Assembly (NCBI GenBank): GCA_035626815.1
Contig: DASPMY010000044.1
Span: 62,001-126,000 of the forward strand
Direction of reading: 5' to 3'
DNA from: Croceibacterium_A sp035626815
Lineage (GTDB): Bacteria > Pseudomonadota > Alphaproteobacteria > Sphingomonadales > Sphingomonadaceae
DNA length: 64,000 nt
Positions 17,109 through 26,134 of the stretch are shown in pieces. Under the pieces are notes generated by a model. It was not told the origin of the DNA, searched no databases, and saw only the letters and a list, made by a program, of their open reading frames with translations. How positions within the stretch are numbered: position 1 is the first letter of the stretch; every line of letters begins with the position of its first letter. Made by a program: the position numbers and the translations under genes.

Positions 17109-18647
17109 ATGCGGCGCAGGGACATGCTGGCTTCGGGCGCGGCCCTGCTGGCGCTTCCCGCAGCGCTTCGGGCGGACGAATCGGCCCCGGCGCCGGGCGA
17201 ATCCTTCGCCGTGCCCGCCTGGTATCGCGACGCCAAGCTCGGCATCTGGGCGCACTGGGGCCCGCAATGCGCGCCCGAGGCCGGCGACTGGTACGGCCGC
17301 CACCTGTACCTCGAAGACCATCCGCAGGCCGCGGTGCACCGGCGGCTCTACGGCCACCCGGCCGACAACGGCTTCATCCCGGTGATCGAAGGCTGGAAAG
17401 CCGAAGCCTGGGATCCTGACGCGGTGTTCGGCGCCTATGCCCGCGCCGGGGCGCGGTTCCTGGTGGCGATGGCCTGCCACCACGACAACTTCGACTTGTT
17501 CGCCAGCACGCACCACGGCTGGAACAGCACCCGGCTCGGGCCCAAGCGCGATATCGTCGGCGGGTGGGCGGCCGCGGCCCGGCGCATCGGCCTGCCGTTC
17601 GGCGTCAGCAACCACGCCAGCCATGCCTGGCACTGGTGGCAGACCGCCTACGGCTACGACACGGTGGGCCCGCGCCAGGGCGAGCGCTACGATGCGTTCC
17701 GGCTGACCGCGGCGGACGGGCGCGGCCGCGAGTGGGAGGGCCTTGACCCGCAGCAGCTCTACACCGGCCCGCGCATGGTTCCGCCCGACGGGCTCGATAA
17801 CCCCGAGGCGATGCGCGCCTGGCACGATGCGCATTCCGGGCAATGGGTCGAGACCGTCCCGCCAGGCGATCGCGCCTGGGCGCTCCACTGGCTGGCGCGC
17901 CAGATGGAGCTGGTCGACCGCTACCAGCCGGACTTCGTCTATCTCGACGGCTACAGCCTGCCGTTCGGCGACATCGGGGCGGCGGCCGCCGCCCATTTCT
18001 ACCGCGCGGCGATGCAGCGCACCGGCGAATTCTCCGGGGTAATGAGCGCGGGATTTACCGAGGGCCAGGGCACGCTGGTCAATCTCGAGCGGCGCGCGGC
18101 CGAGGGGATCCGGCCCGAGCCGTGGCAGACGGCGACCTGCATCGGCGACTGGCACTACAACCGTGGGCGGTTCCTGGATCGAAGCTACGTCCCCGCGCGC
18201 GAGGTGCTCCGCCAACTGGCCGACGTCGTCGCCAAGAACGGCACGCTGCTGCTGTCGGTGCCCGTGCGCGGCGACGGCACGCTCGACGAGCTCGAGCTCG
18301 AGATCCTCGCCGGCCTTGGCACCTGGATGGCGCGCGAGGGCGAGGCGGCGATCTACGGCTCGCGGCCATGGCGCACGTTCGGGGAGGAGGCGGGCGGCGG
18401 CGTGCGCTACACGGCCAACGGCGGCGCGCTGCACGCGCTGCTGCTCGATCCGCGGCCGGGGCCGCTCCGCTTGGCGGCTCTCGGTTGGGACGCGCTCGGC
18501 GGCGGCGCGATCGAGCGCGTCACGCTTGCCGGGGAGCCGCTGGGATTTGGCGCGTCACCCGCGGCGCTCGAGATCGCGCTGCCCGACGGCATCGAGCGAT
18601 GGACGGTGCCGGTCCTGCGGATCGACGGCCGCATCCCGCCCGCATGA
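17109..18647 (+). CDS. GH29 alpha-L-fucosidase
   Basis: This 512-residue alpha-L-fucosidase carries an N-terminal signal MRRRDMLASGAALLALPAAL, which may be Tat-type. The catalytic (alpha/beta) barrel has the family segments LGIWAHWGPQ and VAMACHHDNFDLFAS. D280 in FVYLDGYSLPF is the likely nucleophile. A C-terminal beta-sandwich follows. ATG 17109 is chosen because AAGGGAGAG precedes it closely; an in-frame TTG at 17076 would add eleven residues without a signal sequence. It is the first gene of a GH29-GH5-GH5 unit under operator site 3. Cleavage of terminal fucose from xyloglucan side chains is the likely role here, from context. Confidence 0.88.
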   Translation: MRRRDMLASGAALLALPAALRADESAPAPGESFAVPAWYRDAKLGIWAHWGPQCAPEAGDWYGRHLYLEDHPQAAVHRRLYGHPADNGFIPVIEGWKAEAWDPDAVFGAYARAGARFLVAMACHHDNFDLFASTHHGWNSTRLGPKRDIVGGWAAAARRIGLPFGVSNHASHAWHWWQTAYGYDTVGPRQGERYDAFRLTAADGRGREWEGLDPQQLYTGPRMVPPDGLDNPEAMRAWHDAHSGQWVETVPPGDRAWALHWLARQMELVDRYQPDFVYLDGYSLPFGDIGAAAAAHFYRAAMQRTGEFSGVMSAGFTEGQGTLVNLERRAAEGIRPEPWQTATCIGDWHYNRGRFLDRSYVPAREVLRQLADVVAKNGTLLLSVPVRGDGTLDELELEILAGLGTWMAREGEAAIYGSRPWRTFGEEAGGGVRYTANGGALHALLLDPRPGPLRLAALGWDALGGGAIERVTLAGEPLGFGASPAALEIALPDGIERWTVPVLRIDGRIPPA

Positions 18648-18666
18648 GCTTTGCACTGGAGGAACC

Positions 18667-19662
18667 ATGAAGATGATCCGATGGCTTTTCGCGCTCCTCG
18701 CCGTCGCGGCATTGCCGGGCTGCGCGACCGTGACGACGGGTCCGCCCGCGGGCAGTCCGGTGGCGCACCATGGCGCGCTGTCGGTGGAAGGCGGCAAGAT
18801 CGTCGGCGCGCACGGACAGCCGGTGACCTTGCGCGGCATGAGCCTGTTCTGGTCGCAATGGGCCCCGCAGTACTATTCGGCCGAGACCGTGGACTGGCTG
18901 GCGCGCGACTGGAAGGTCGGCGCCGTGCGCGCGGCGATCGCCGCCGAGGGCGACGACGGCGCCCGCCAGCATTTCGACCGCGAGCTGGCCAAGGCCTCGA
19001 GGGTGATCGACGCGGCGGTGGCGAACGGCATCTACGTGATCGTCGACTGGCACGCGCACCGGCCGTATCCCGAGGAGGCGACGCGCTTCCTCACCGCGAT
19101 CGCGCGCAAGTACGGCCACCTGCCGAACCTGATCTACGAGCCGTTCAACGAGCCGCTGCGCGACGGGGTCGACTGGTCGCGCGACGTGAAGCCCTATCAC
19201 GAGCGGGTGATCGCGGCGATCCGCGCGGTCGACCCGGACAACCTGATCGTGGTCGGCACTCCGAGCTGGAGCCAGGACGTCGACATCGCCGCGCGCGATC
19301 CGCTGCCGTTCGACAATGTCGCCTACACGCTCCACTACTACGCGGCGACGCACAAGCAGGAGCTGCGCGCCAAGGCCGACGCCGCACGCGCGGCCGGGCT
19401 GGCGCTGCTGGTGACCGAGTACGGCACCGTGGAAGCCACCGGCAACGGGCCGGTGGACCGCGAATCGAGCGAGGCCTGGTGGCGCTGGGCCGAGGCCAAT
19501 GACGTGGGCTATCTCGCCTGGTCGATCGGCGACCGCGACGAGACCAGCGCCGCGCTCAGGCCCGGCACGCCGGTCAGCGGCTGGGGCGAGGCCGACCTCA
19601 CCGAGAACGGGCGGCTGCTGCGCGCGCGCCTGCGCGCTGCGGCCGAGGCGGAAGCACGGTGA
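18667..19662 (+). CDS. GH5 cellulase-like endoglucanase, lipoprotein (GH5_2-like)
   Basis: This 331-residue lipoprotein has a lipobox at VAALPGC. The GH5 barrel contains the sequence TLRGMSLFWSQWAP, typical of subfamily 2. The acid/base is E162 in EPFNEPLRDG and the nucleophile E251 in LLVTEYGTVE. It should cut beta-1,4-glucan backbones at the cell surface. A Shine-Dalgarno-like GGAGGAACC precedes ATG 18667. The gene sits 19 bp after GH29 and its stop overlaps the next gene's GTG (GTGA), so it is coupled to a second GH5. Whether the preferred backbone is cellulose, xyloglucan or mixed-linkage glucan cannot be read from the sequence. Confidence 0.88.
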   Translation: MKMIRWLFALLAVAALPGCATVTTGPPAGSPVAHHGALSVEGGKIVGAHGQPVTLRGMSLFWSQWAPQYYSAETVDWLARDWKVGAVRAAIAAEGDDGARQHFDRELAKASRVIDAAVANGIYVIVDWHAHRPYPEEATRFLTAIARKYGHLPNLIYEPFNEPLRDGVDWSRDVKPYHERVIAAIRAVDPDNLIVVGTPSWSQDVDIAARDPLPFDNVAYTLHYYAATHKQELRAKADAARAAGLALLVTEYGTVEATGNGPVDRESSEAWWRWAEANDVGYLAWSIGDRDETSAALRPGTPVSGWGEADLTENGRLLRARLRAAAEAEAR

Positions 19663-20699
19663 GGCGGGCGCTCCCGCTCGCCGCGCTGGCCCTGGCCGGC
19701 TGCGCGGCTACGCCGCCGCCGGTCAGCCTCGACCTGACCGGCACCTTCACCCCCGCGCCGGCCGCGACGCCGCGCGTCGGCCCGCGGCTCGAGCTCGGCA
19801 AGTGCGTCAACCTGTCGAACATGCTCGACGCCCCGCGCGAAGGCGACTGGGGCCGGCCGTTCGAGGACGCGGACATCGCGCGGATCGCGGCCAAGGGCTT
19901 CACCTCCATCCGCCTCCCCGCGCGGTTCAGCGCCCATGCGCTCGAACGCCCGCCGTACACCATCGAGCCGGCGTTCATGGACCGCGTCGCGCATATCGTC
20001 GACCTCGCGACCGCGCAGGGCTTGTCGGTGATCGTCGACTTGCATCACTACGAGGAAATCAACGAGAACCCGGCCGGACACACGGACCGCCTCGCTGCGC
20101 TGTGGCGCCAGATCGGCGAACGGTTCGCCGCCGCGCCGCCGAGCGTCAGCTTCGAGCTGCTCAACGAGCCGATGAGCAAGCTCGATGCCGGCAACCTGCT
20201 GGCGGTGATCGGGCCCGCGCTGGCCGAGGTGCGCAAGAGCAACCCGACCCGAATCGTGGTGATCGACGGACCCGAATGGGCCGGGCTCGACGCGATGCTG
20301 ACGAGCCCGTTCCCCGACGATCCTTATGCGGTGCCGACGTTCCATTACTATTCGCCGGTCAACTTCGGTTTCCCCGAAGCCGACTGGCTGACGCCGAAGA
20401 GCCGCGACGACTTCGGCAGGCCCGAGGATCTCGAGCTGATCCGCAGCGATCTCGCCAAGGTCCAAGGCTACATCGAGCGCACCGGGCGAGTGCCCTTCGT
20501 CGGCGAATACGGCGCCTGGGTCACCCGGCCACTGGCCGAGCGCGAGGAATTCTACGAGACGTTGAGCGAGGCGTTCGCCTCGATCGGCGTCGACACCTGC
20601 GCCTGGGGCTACACCAACACGTTCGAGCTGTGGGACGACGAAAAGGCCGCCTGGCGCGGCCGGATCGCCGACCGCATCGCCGCGCCGCTGCGGCCGTAG
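19659..20699 (+). CDS. GH5 endoglucanase-like lipoprotein
   Basis: This 346-residue GH5 enzyme starts at GTG 19659, which overlaps the upstream stop. The short signal ends in the lipobox LALAGC, giving a surface or periplasmic lipoprotein. The barrel starts LGKCVNLSNMLDAPREGDWG. E170 in ELLNEPMSK is the acid/base and E283 in VGEYGAW the nucleophile. It is homologous to the GH5 protein at 28880 in overall layout: a histidine pair after strand 3, NEP, FHYY and a C-terminal YTNTF motif. Substrate is a beta-glucan by family; subfamily not assigned. Its last 91 bp overlap the convergent mannanase-like gene. Confidence 0.85.
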   Translation: MRRALPLAALALAGCAATPPPVSLDLTGTFTPAPAATPRVGPRLELGKCVNLSNMLDAPREGDWGRPFEDADIARIAAKGFTSIRLPARFSAHALERPPYTIEPAFMDRVAHIVDLATAQGLSVIVDLHHYEEINENPAGHTDRLAALWRQIGERFAAAPPSVSFELLNEPMSKLDAGNLLAVIGPALAEVRKSNPTRIVVIDGPEWAGLDAMLTSPFPDDPYAVPTFHYYSPVNFGFPEADWLTPKSRDDFGRPEDLELIRSDLAKVQGYIERTGRVPFVGEYGAWVTRPLAEREEFYETLSEAFASIGVDTCAWGYTNTFELWDDEKAAWRGRIADRIAAPLRP

Positions 20700-22045
20700 C
20701 CGGTCGTGGCGAACGCCTCGGCGTGCTCGCGCACCAGCGCGATTATCGCCGCGTCGCTGTCGAAATTGCCGTACCAACCCTGCGGCTCGTGCATCGGGTC
20801 GCCCATGTAGGCGTTATCGCCGTTGCGGTAGCGGAAGTCGGGATGCTTCGCCCGCGCCTCGCCGTTCCAGGCCCAGAAGTTGGTGCCGGCAACCGGTCCC
20901 CCCTCGGCCAGGCTCTGCTCCGCCGCACCGTAGATGACCCGGTAGTAGCGCTCGCGAAAGGTCGTCGGCACCGCCGGATCGTAGAGCTCGCCATCGCGCG
21001 GGAAGCCGAATTCCTCGAACGCAAGCGGCTTGCCGGCCTCGCTCGAGAGCCGGATGGCGGTGGCGATGTAGTCGTCGACCTTGCGCTTGCCTTCGGTCCA
21101 GGTGCCCGCGAGGTCCTTGCCGTCGACCCAGCCCCAGTTGAGCGGCCAGATGTGCGCGGTGTGGTAATCGATGTTGCGGTGCGCGCGCGCGACCACGTCC
21201 TCGCGCCCGTTGGCGCCTTGCGTGCCTTCGTGGCCGAGCGATACGAGATGGTTCGGATCGAGCTCGCGAATCAGCGCCGCGGTCGTGTCGATCCACTCGT
21301 AGTAATGCGGCAGCGCCGCTTCGATGCCTGCCGCCGATCCGCCCGGGCGCGGCTCGTTGCAGTGCTGCCACGCCATCACCGCGGGATCCTCGGCGTATGG
21401 CTTGCCGGTGACCGAGTTGATGCGCCCGACCATGGTCCGCACCCAGTCGTAATAGCCCGCCTTGGCCTCCTCGTTCGAATAGAACGCCGATGCCGCGTCG
21501 GGGAAGGCCGGCCACGGCTTGGCCGGATCGTTCATGTCGGTCCATTGGCCGGTCGCACGGGCGAGGCGGTTCATCATCCCGCCCGACCATTCCCAGAAGT
21601 TGGTCAGGCACAGCACCGCGACCATGCCGCGCTTGCCGATTTCCGCCATCGCGTAGTCGAGCCCTTCGAGCAGGACCGTGTTGTGCGCCCCTTCGGCGTC
21701 GATGAAGCCGGGCTTGATCGAATTGTTGACCGGTCCTTCCTCGCCCGAGGCCATGATCCGCAGGTTGGTGACGCCGATCGCCTTGAGCCGGTCGAGCTCG
21801 CGGCCGAGCCGGGCGCGGTCGCCGTAGGCGGCATCGGCGCCGAGCCAGGCGGCGTACCAGGCGTTCGCGCCGGTCCAGCGATACGGCCCGCCGCCGCGGG
21901 TGAAGCCGGTCCCCGCGCGGCGGATGAAGGCGTCCTGGCCGGGCGGGGGCACGCTCGCGCACCCCGCCAGCGTCGCCACGCCGGTCGCCCCGAGGCCGGC
22001 CAGCAGGGTGCGCCGATCGATTGGAAACCCGTAGCGCTGTGCCAT
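20609..22045 (-). CDS. GH5 subfamily-7-like beta-mannanase, Tat lipoprotein
   Basis: This 478-residue endo-beta-1,4-mannosidase-like protein has a twin-arginine-type N-terminus (DRRTLLAGLGATGVATLAGC) that ends in a lipobox. The barrel holds TGANAWYAAWLGA, TNFWEWSGG, acid/base E231 in WQHCNEPRPG and nucleophile E345 in LAFEEFGFP, as in GH5_7 enzymes. ATG 22045 is preceded by AAGGGAG. It is divergent from GH3 across operator site 4. The final 30 or so residues, after REHAEAFA, are encoded antisense to the end of the neighbouring GH5 gene and look like an unstructured serine-rich tail. A frameshift or loss of the original stop is possible. With the GH27 galactosidase it suggests galactomannan use. 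Confidence 0.86.
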   Translation of the reverse strand: MAQRYGFPIDRRTLLAGLGATGVATLAGCASVPPPGQDAFIRRAGTGFTRGGGPYRWTGANAWYAAWLGADAAYGDRARLGRELDRLKAIGVTNLRIMASGEEGPVNNSIKPGFIDAEGAHNTVLLEGLDYAMAEIGKRGMVAVLCLTNFWEWSGGMMNRLARATGQWTDMNDPAKPWPAFPDAASAFYSNEEAKAGYYDWVRTMVGRINSVTGKPYAEDPAVMAWQHCNEPRPGGSAAGIEAALPHYYEWIDTTAALIRELDPNHLVSLGHEGTQGANGREDVVARAHRNIDYHTAHIWPLNWGWVDGKDLAGTWTEGKRKVDDYIATAIRLSSEAGKPLAFEEFGFPRDGELYDPAVPTTFRERYYRVIYGAAEQSLAEGGPVAGTNFWAWNGEARAKHPDFRYRNGDNAYMGDPMHEPQGWYGNFDSDAAIIALVREHAEAFATTGYGRSGAAMRSAIRPRQAAFSSSHSSNVLV

Positions 22046-22082
22046 TTCCCACTCCCTTGCCGGCGGCGATTGCAATCGTCGG

Positions 22083-22096
22083 TGATAGCGCTAACA
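22083..22096. promoter_or_regulatory. LacI-type operator, site 4 (mannanase / GH3)
   Basis: TGATAGCGCTAACA is a strong match to the island palindrome. It lies 37 bp ahead of the mannanase-like start and 45 bp ahead of the GH3 start on the other strand. Confidence 0.75.
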
Positions 22097-22141
22097 AATT
22101 GCGCAATGCGTGACAAAGGGCATGATCGGGGAGTGCGATCG

Positions 22142-24640
22142 ATGAGGGTAGCGGTCCGGCATTGGGCATTGGTGGCGGCGGCGGGCTTGGCGGCTTCGTG
22201 CACCGCGTTGCCGGAGGAAGCACCGCTCGCGTCCGCCGCCGGTCCCGGCGTGGCCCACCCCGAGATCTGGCCGGCTTACGATTACCCGGTGCCGCAACGC
22301 CCGGCGGACGAGCGACTCATCGCTGACCTGCTGTCGCGAATGACGCTCGAGGAAAAGGTCGGCCAGCTGGTCCAGGCCGACTTGTGCTGCGTCACCCCGG
22401 CCGACGTGAAGGCCTACAACCTCGGGTCGGTGCTGAACGGCGGCAACAGCGGGCCTTACGGCAACGACCTGGCGCCCGCGGCGGACTGGCTCAAGCTCGC
22501 CGACGAGTTCCACGCCGCCTCGACCGACCGCTCGGACGGCGGCGTCGGCGTGCCCGTCATCTGGGGCACCGACGCGGTCCACGGCCACTCAAACATCATC
22601 GGCGCGACGATCTTCCCGCACAACATCGGCCTCGGGGCGATGCGCGATCCGCAGCTGATCGAGCGCATCGGCCAGGCGACCGCGCGCGAGATCCGCGTCA
22701 CCGGGCAGGAATGGACTTTCGCCCCGACGGTGGCGGTGCCGCAGGACTTCCGCTGGGGCCGCGCTTACGAAGGCTATTCGTCCAACCCCCAGCTCGTCGC
22801 GAGCTATGTCGGCGCGATGGTGCGCGGACTGCAGGGCCCGCCGCAGACCGAGGACCTGCTCGAGGGACCTTACGTCATCGCGTCGACCAAGCATTACCTG
22901 GCCGACGGCGGGACCGACCGCGGGGTCGACCAGGGCGACGCGAAGATCGGCGAGGAGGTGCTGCGCGACATCCACGGCGCGCCTTACGGCCCGGCGATCG
23001 AGAACGGCGTCGCCACCGTCATGGCCAGCTTCTCGAGCTGGCAGGGCCGCAAGATGACCGGCAACGAAAGCCTGCTGACCGGCGTGCTCAAGGAGCGGAT
23101 GGACTTCGGCGGGTTCGTGGTCTCCGACTGGAACGCGCACGGGCAGGTCGAGGGCTGCACCAACGCCTCGTGCCCGCAGGCGCTGCTTGCGGGGGTCGAC
23201 ATGTACATGGCCCCCGACACCTGGAAGGACGTCTACACCGACCTGCTGGCTCGGGCCCGCGCCGGGACGATCCCGCTGGCGCGGATCGACGAGGCGGTGA
23301 CGCGCATCCTGCGGGTCAAGGCGCGGCTCGGGCTGTTCGAGGCGCCGAAGCCGTCGGCCCGCTTGCTCGCCGGACGCTACGACTTGCTCGGCGCGGCCGA
23401 GCATCGCGCGATCGCCCGCGAGGCGGTGCGCAAGTCGCTGGTGCTGCTGCGCAACGACGGCGTGCTGCCGCTCCGTCCCGGCGGGCGGCTGCTGGTTGCC
23501 GGCGACGGCGCCGACGACATCGCCCGCCAGTCCGGGGGGTGGACGCTGACCTGGCAGGGCACCGGGATCGACAATAGCCATTTCCCGGGCGGGACCTCGC
23601 TGTGGGCCGGCCTCAGGCAGGCGGTCGAGGCGGGCGGCGGCAGCGCCGTGTTGTCGCCCGACGGCTCGTTCGAGCAGCGCCCCGACGCCGCGGTGGTCGT
23701 CTTCGGCGAGACGCCTTACGCCGAGTTCCAAGGCGACCGCGCGACGCTCCAGCTCGACGCCGCGCTGACCGCTCCGTGGGAGACCATGCGGCGGCTGAAG
23801 GCGCAGGGCATCCCGGTGGTGGCGGTGATGATCACCGGCCGGCCGCTTTACGTTAACCCGGCGCTCAACGCCGCCGACGCGTTCGTCGTCGCCTGGCTGC
23901 CGGGCAGCGAAGGCGGCGGCCTCGCCGACGTGCTGGTCGGCGACGCCCAAGGCCGGCCGCGGTTCGACTTTTCCGGCAAGCTCCCGGCCGACTGGCCCCG
24001 CACGTCGGACATCACCGAAGGCGTGCTTTACCCGTTCGGCCACGGCCTGACTTACGCCTCGCCGCGCACGGCCTGGACGGCGCTGCCGGAAGTCGCCGCG
24101 GCAGCCGCCGGCGACGGCCGCGTCTGGTTCGCCGCCGGGGCGCCCGCGGCGAGCTGGTCGCTGACCGTGCTCGATCCGGGCGAGGGCGACGGGACCCGCA
24201 TCACCACCGTGCCGGCCGCGGTGCTCGACGGACGCGGCGAGGTCTCGGCGGTCGATCACGTCGTCCAGGAAGGGGCGCGGCGCTTCGCGATCAGGAGCGG
24301 CCCGGCGGCGGTGCGGCTGGGCACGTTCGAGCCGGTCGATATCACCCGCGAGACCAACGGCGACGTGCTGTTGCTCGTGACGATGCGGATGAGCGACGCT
24401 CCGGCCTCGGCCACGCTCGGCATGTGCGAGGCCAGCGGCTGCCGCTCGACCGCGGTGCAAATCCCGGTGAGCGACGCGTTCGTGCGTTACGGCTTGCCGC
24501 TCAAGTGCCTGCGCGAGAAGGGGGTCGACATGAGCCGCGTCAGCGCGCCGTTCATGCTGACGACCGAGGGACCGGCCGATTTCGCCATCGCCGAGGTCCG
24601 GCTCGGCACCGATGCCGAAGTGGTCCTGCCGTGCCGGTGA
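22142..24640 (+). CDS. GH3 beta-glucosidase / exo-glucanase lipoprotein
   Basis: This 832-residue GH3 enzyme has a lipobox at LAASC. The first domain has PTVAVPQDFRWGRAYEGYS and the KHYLADGGTDRG motif. The nucleophile is D329 in VVSDWNAHGQ, and an (alpha/beta)6 sandwich follows. The C-terminal region after about residue 650 is an extra beta-rich module resembling that of marine ExoP-type exo-1,3/1,4-beta-glucanases. It differs clearly from the two GH3 proteins at 45-50 kb, which have SDY in place of SDW and no such module. ATG 22142 follows GGGGAG at about eight bases. The type-B esterase gene is coupled to it by GTGA. Glucose release from gluco-oligosaccharides is the most likely activity. 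Confidence 0.88.
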   Translation: MRVAVRHWALVAAAGLAASCTALPEEAPLASAAGPGVAHPEIWPAYDYPVPQRPADERLIADLLSRMTLEEKVGQLVQADLCCVTPADVKAYNLGSVLNGGNSGPYGNDLAPAADWLKLADEFHAASTDRSDGGVGVPVIWGTDAVHGHSNIIGATIFPHNIGLGAMRDPQLIERIGQATAREIRVTGQEWTFAPTVAVPQDFRWGRAYEGYSSNPQLVASYVGAMVRGLQGPPQTEDLLEGPYVIASTKHYLADGGTDRGVDQGDAKIGEEVLRDIHGAPYGPAIENGVATVMASFSSWQGRKMTGNESLLTGVLKERMDFGGFVVSDWNAHGQVEGCTNASCPQALLAGVDMYMAPDTWKDVYTDLLARARAGTIPLARIDEAVTRILRVKARLGLFEAPKPSARLLAGRYDLLGAAEHRAIAREAVRKSLVLLRNDGVLPLRPGGRLLVAGDGADDIARQSGGWTLTWQGTGIDNSHFPGGTSLWAGLRQAVEAGGGSAVLSPDGSFEQRPDAAVVVFGETPYAEFQGDRATLQLDAALTAPWETMRRLKAQGIPVVAVMITGRPLYVNPALNAADAFVVAWLPGSEGGGLADVLVGDAQGRPRFDFSGKLPADWPRTSDITEGVLYPFGHGLTYASPRTAWTALPEVAAAAAGDGRVWFAAGAPAASWSLTVLDPGEGDGTRITTVPAAVLDGRGEVSAVDHVVQEGARRFAIRSGPAAVRLGTFEPVDITRETNGDVLLLVTMRMSDAPASATLGMCEASGCRSTAVQIPVSDAFVRYGLPLKCLREKGVDMSRVSAPFMLTTEGPADFAIAEVRLGTDAEVVLPCR

Positions 24641-26127
24641 CCCGCTGGCTGGCGGCCGCGCTGCTGGCCGCGGCCCCGTTCGCGGCGGCGGCGCAGGATC
24701 CGGTGGTCGCCACCGAAGGCGGGCTCGTCGCCGGGGTCCTGAGCGACGGCGCCGCGGTGTTCCGCGGCATCCCGTTCGCCGCGCCGCCGCTCGGCGAGCG
24801 CCGCTGGCGCCCGCCCGCGCCGGTTACGGCATGGGACGGCGTGCGCAGCGCACGCGAGCCGGCGCCCGCCTGCCTGCAGAATCTCGAAGGCTGGAATCGC
24901 GCCGACTGGCTCCATGCCAGCGAGGACTGCCTGACGCTCGACATCCGCACGCCCGATGTCGCCGGCAAGCGCCCGGTGATGGTGTGGATCCACGGCGGCT
25001 CGAACCGCTCCGGCTCGCCGAGCGGCATCACCGACGCGAACATCACCGACCAGGGCGTGGTCCATGTCGGCGTGCGCTACCGGCTCGGCGTGCTCGGCTT
25101 CCTCTCGCACCCCGCGCTCACCGCCGAGCAGGGCGGCACGAGCGGCAATTACGGGCTGATGGACCAGATCATGGCGCTGCGCTGGGTGCGCGACAACATC
25201 GCCCGCTTCGGCGGCGATCCGGCCAACGTGACGATCTACGGCGAAAGCGCCGGCGCGCAGGACGTCTCGCTGCTGCTGTCGGCGCCGCCGGCGCGGGGCC
25301 TGTTCCACCGCGCGATCCTGCAGAGCGGGACGCCGGGCTTCGGGATGAGCTTCCGCCCGCTCGCCGAAGCCGAGGCACTCGGCCGCCAGCTCGACGAAGC
25401 CGCGGGCAGCGGCGGGGACATCTCGCGCCTGCGCGCGCTCTCTCCGGTGGCGCTGCTCACGCTGCAGGAACGGACCATCGCCGACCCCCAGGCGGAAGGC
25501 GGTCGCTCGAGCTGGCTGCGCACGACCGTCGACGGGCTGGTGCTGCCCGACGCGCCCGACCGGCTGCTGCGCGCCGCGCCGCCCGTTCCCGTGGTCATCG
25601 GCACCAATGCGGTCGAGTTCGGCGCCGGTGCCGGTTCGGTCGCCGACATGACCGCGTTCGCCACGCAGTGGTTCGCCGCGCCCGACGAGGTGCTGGCGGC
25701 CTACCGCGCCGAGGAGCAGGCCGGCGCCGATCCGCGCCGCGGCCACCTCGAGCTGCGGATGCAGTCCGACGGCGAGTTCGTCTGCCCGGCCGACCGGCTG
25801 GCCAACCTGCTGGCGGAGGAAGGCTGGCCGGTGTGGCGCTACGAGTTCGACGTCGGCGAGAACGGCGGCCTCACGCGTCATGCTTACGAGATCGGCTTCG
25901 TGTTCGACCGCAAGCCGGTCGGGGGAGGCGCGCTGATGCAGGATTACTGGGCGGCGTTCGCCATCACCGGGGATCCCAACGGCGCCACCGCGATCGCCGC
26001 CGAGCGTCCGCGATGGCAACGCTGGCAGCTCGCGGCGCCGCGCCAGATGGCGTTCGACGAGGGCCGGACGGGGATGGAGCCCGGCGCCACCCGCGCGGCG
26101 TTCTGCCGCTTTGCGAAGAACCTGTGA
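24637..26127 (+). CDS. Type-B carboxylesterase, secreted
   Basis: This 496-residue alpha/beta hydrolase is of the carboxylesterase type-B family. The start GTG overlaps the GH3 stop. The signal peptide ends near PFAAAAQ. Family motifs are FRGIPFAAPPLGERRW, SEDCLTLDI, VMVWIHGGSN (oxyanion hole) and the nucleophile elbow GESAGAQD with S204. Coupling to a GH3 glucosidase suggests removal of an ester decoration such as acetyl or feruloyl from glycans, but the family is broad and no residue seen decides this. The gene ends seven bases before the convergent FucP-like permease. Confidence 0.85.
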   Translation: MTRWLAAALLAAAPFAAAAQDPVVATEGGLVAGVLSDGAAVFRGIPFAAPPLGERRWRPPAPVTAWDGVRSAREPAPACLQNLEGWNRADWLHASEDCLTLDIRTPDVAGKRPVMVWIHGGSNRSGSPSGITDANITDQGVVHVGVRYRLGVLGFLSHPALTAEQGGTSGNYGLMDQIMALRWVRDNIARFGGDPANVTIYGESAGAQDVSLLLSAPPARGLFHRAILQSGTPGFGMSFRPLAEAEALGRQLDEAAGSGGDISRLRALSPVALLTLQERTIADPQAEGGRSSWLRTTVDGLVLPDAPDRLLRAAPPVPVVIGTNAVEFGAGAGSVADMTAFATQWFAAPDEVLAAYRAEEQAGADPRRGHLELRMQSDGEFVCPADRLANLLAEEGWPVWRYEFDVGENGGLTRHAYEIGFVFDRKPVGGGALMQDYWAAFAITGDPNGATAIAAERPRWQRWQLAAPRQMAFDEGRTGMEPGATRAAFCRFAKNL

Positions 26128-26134
26128 CCCGAGG

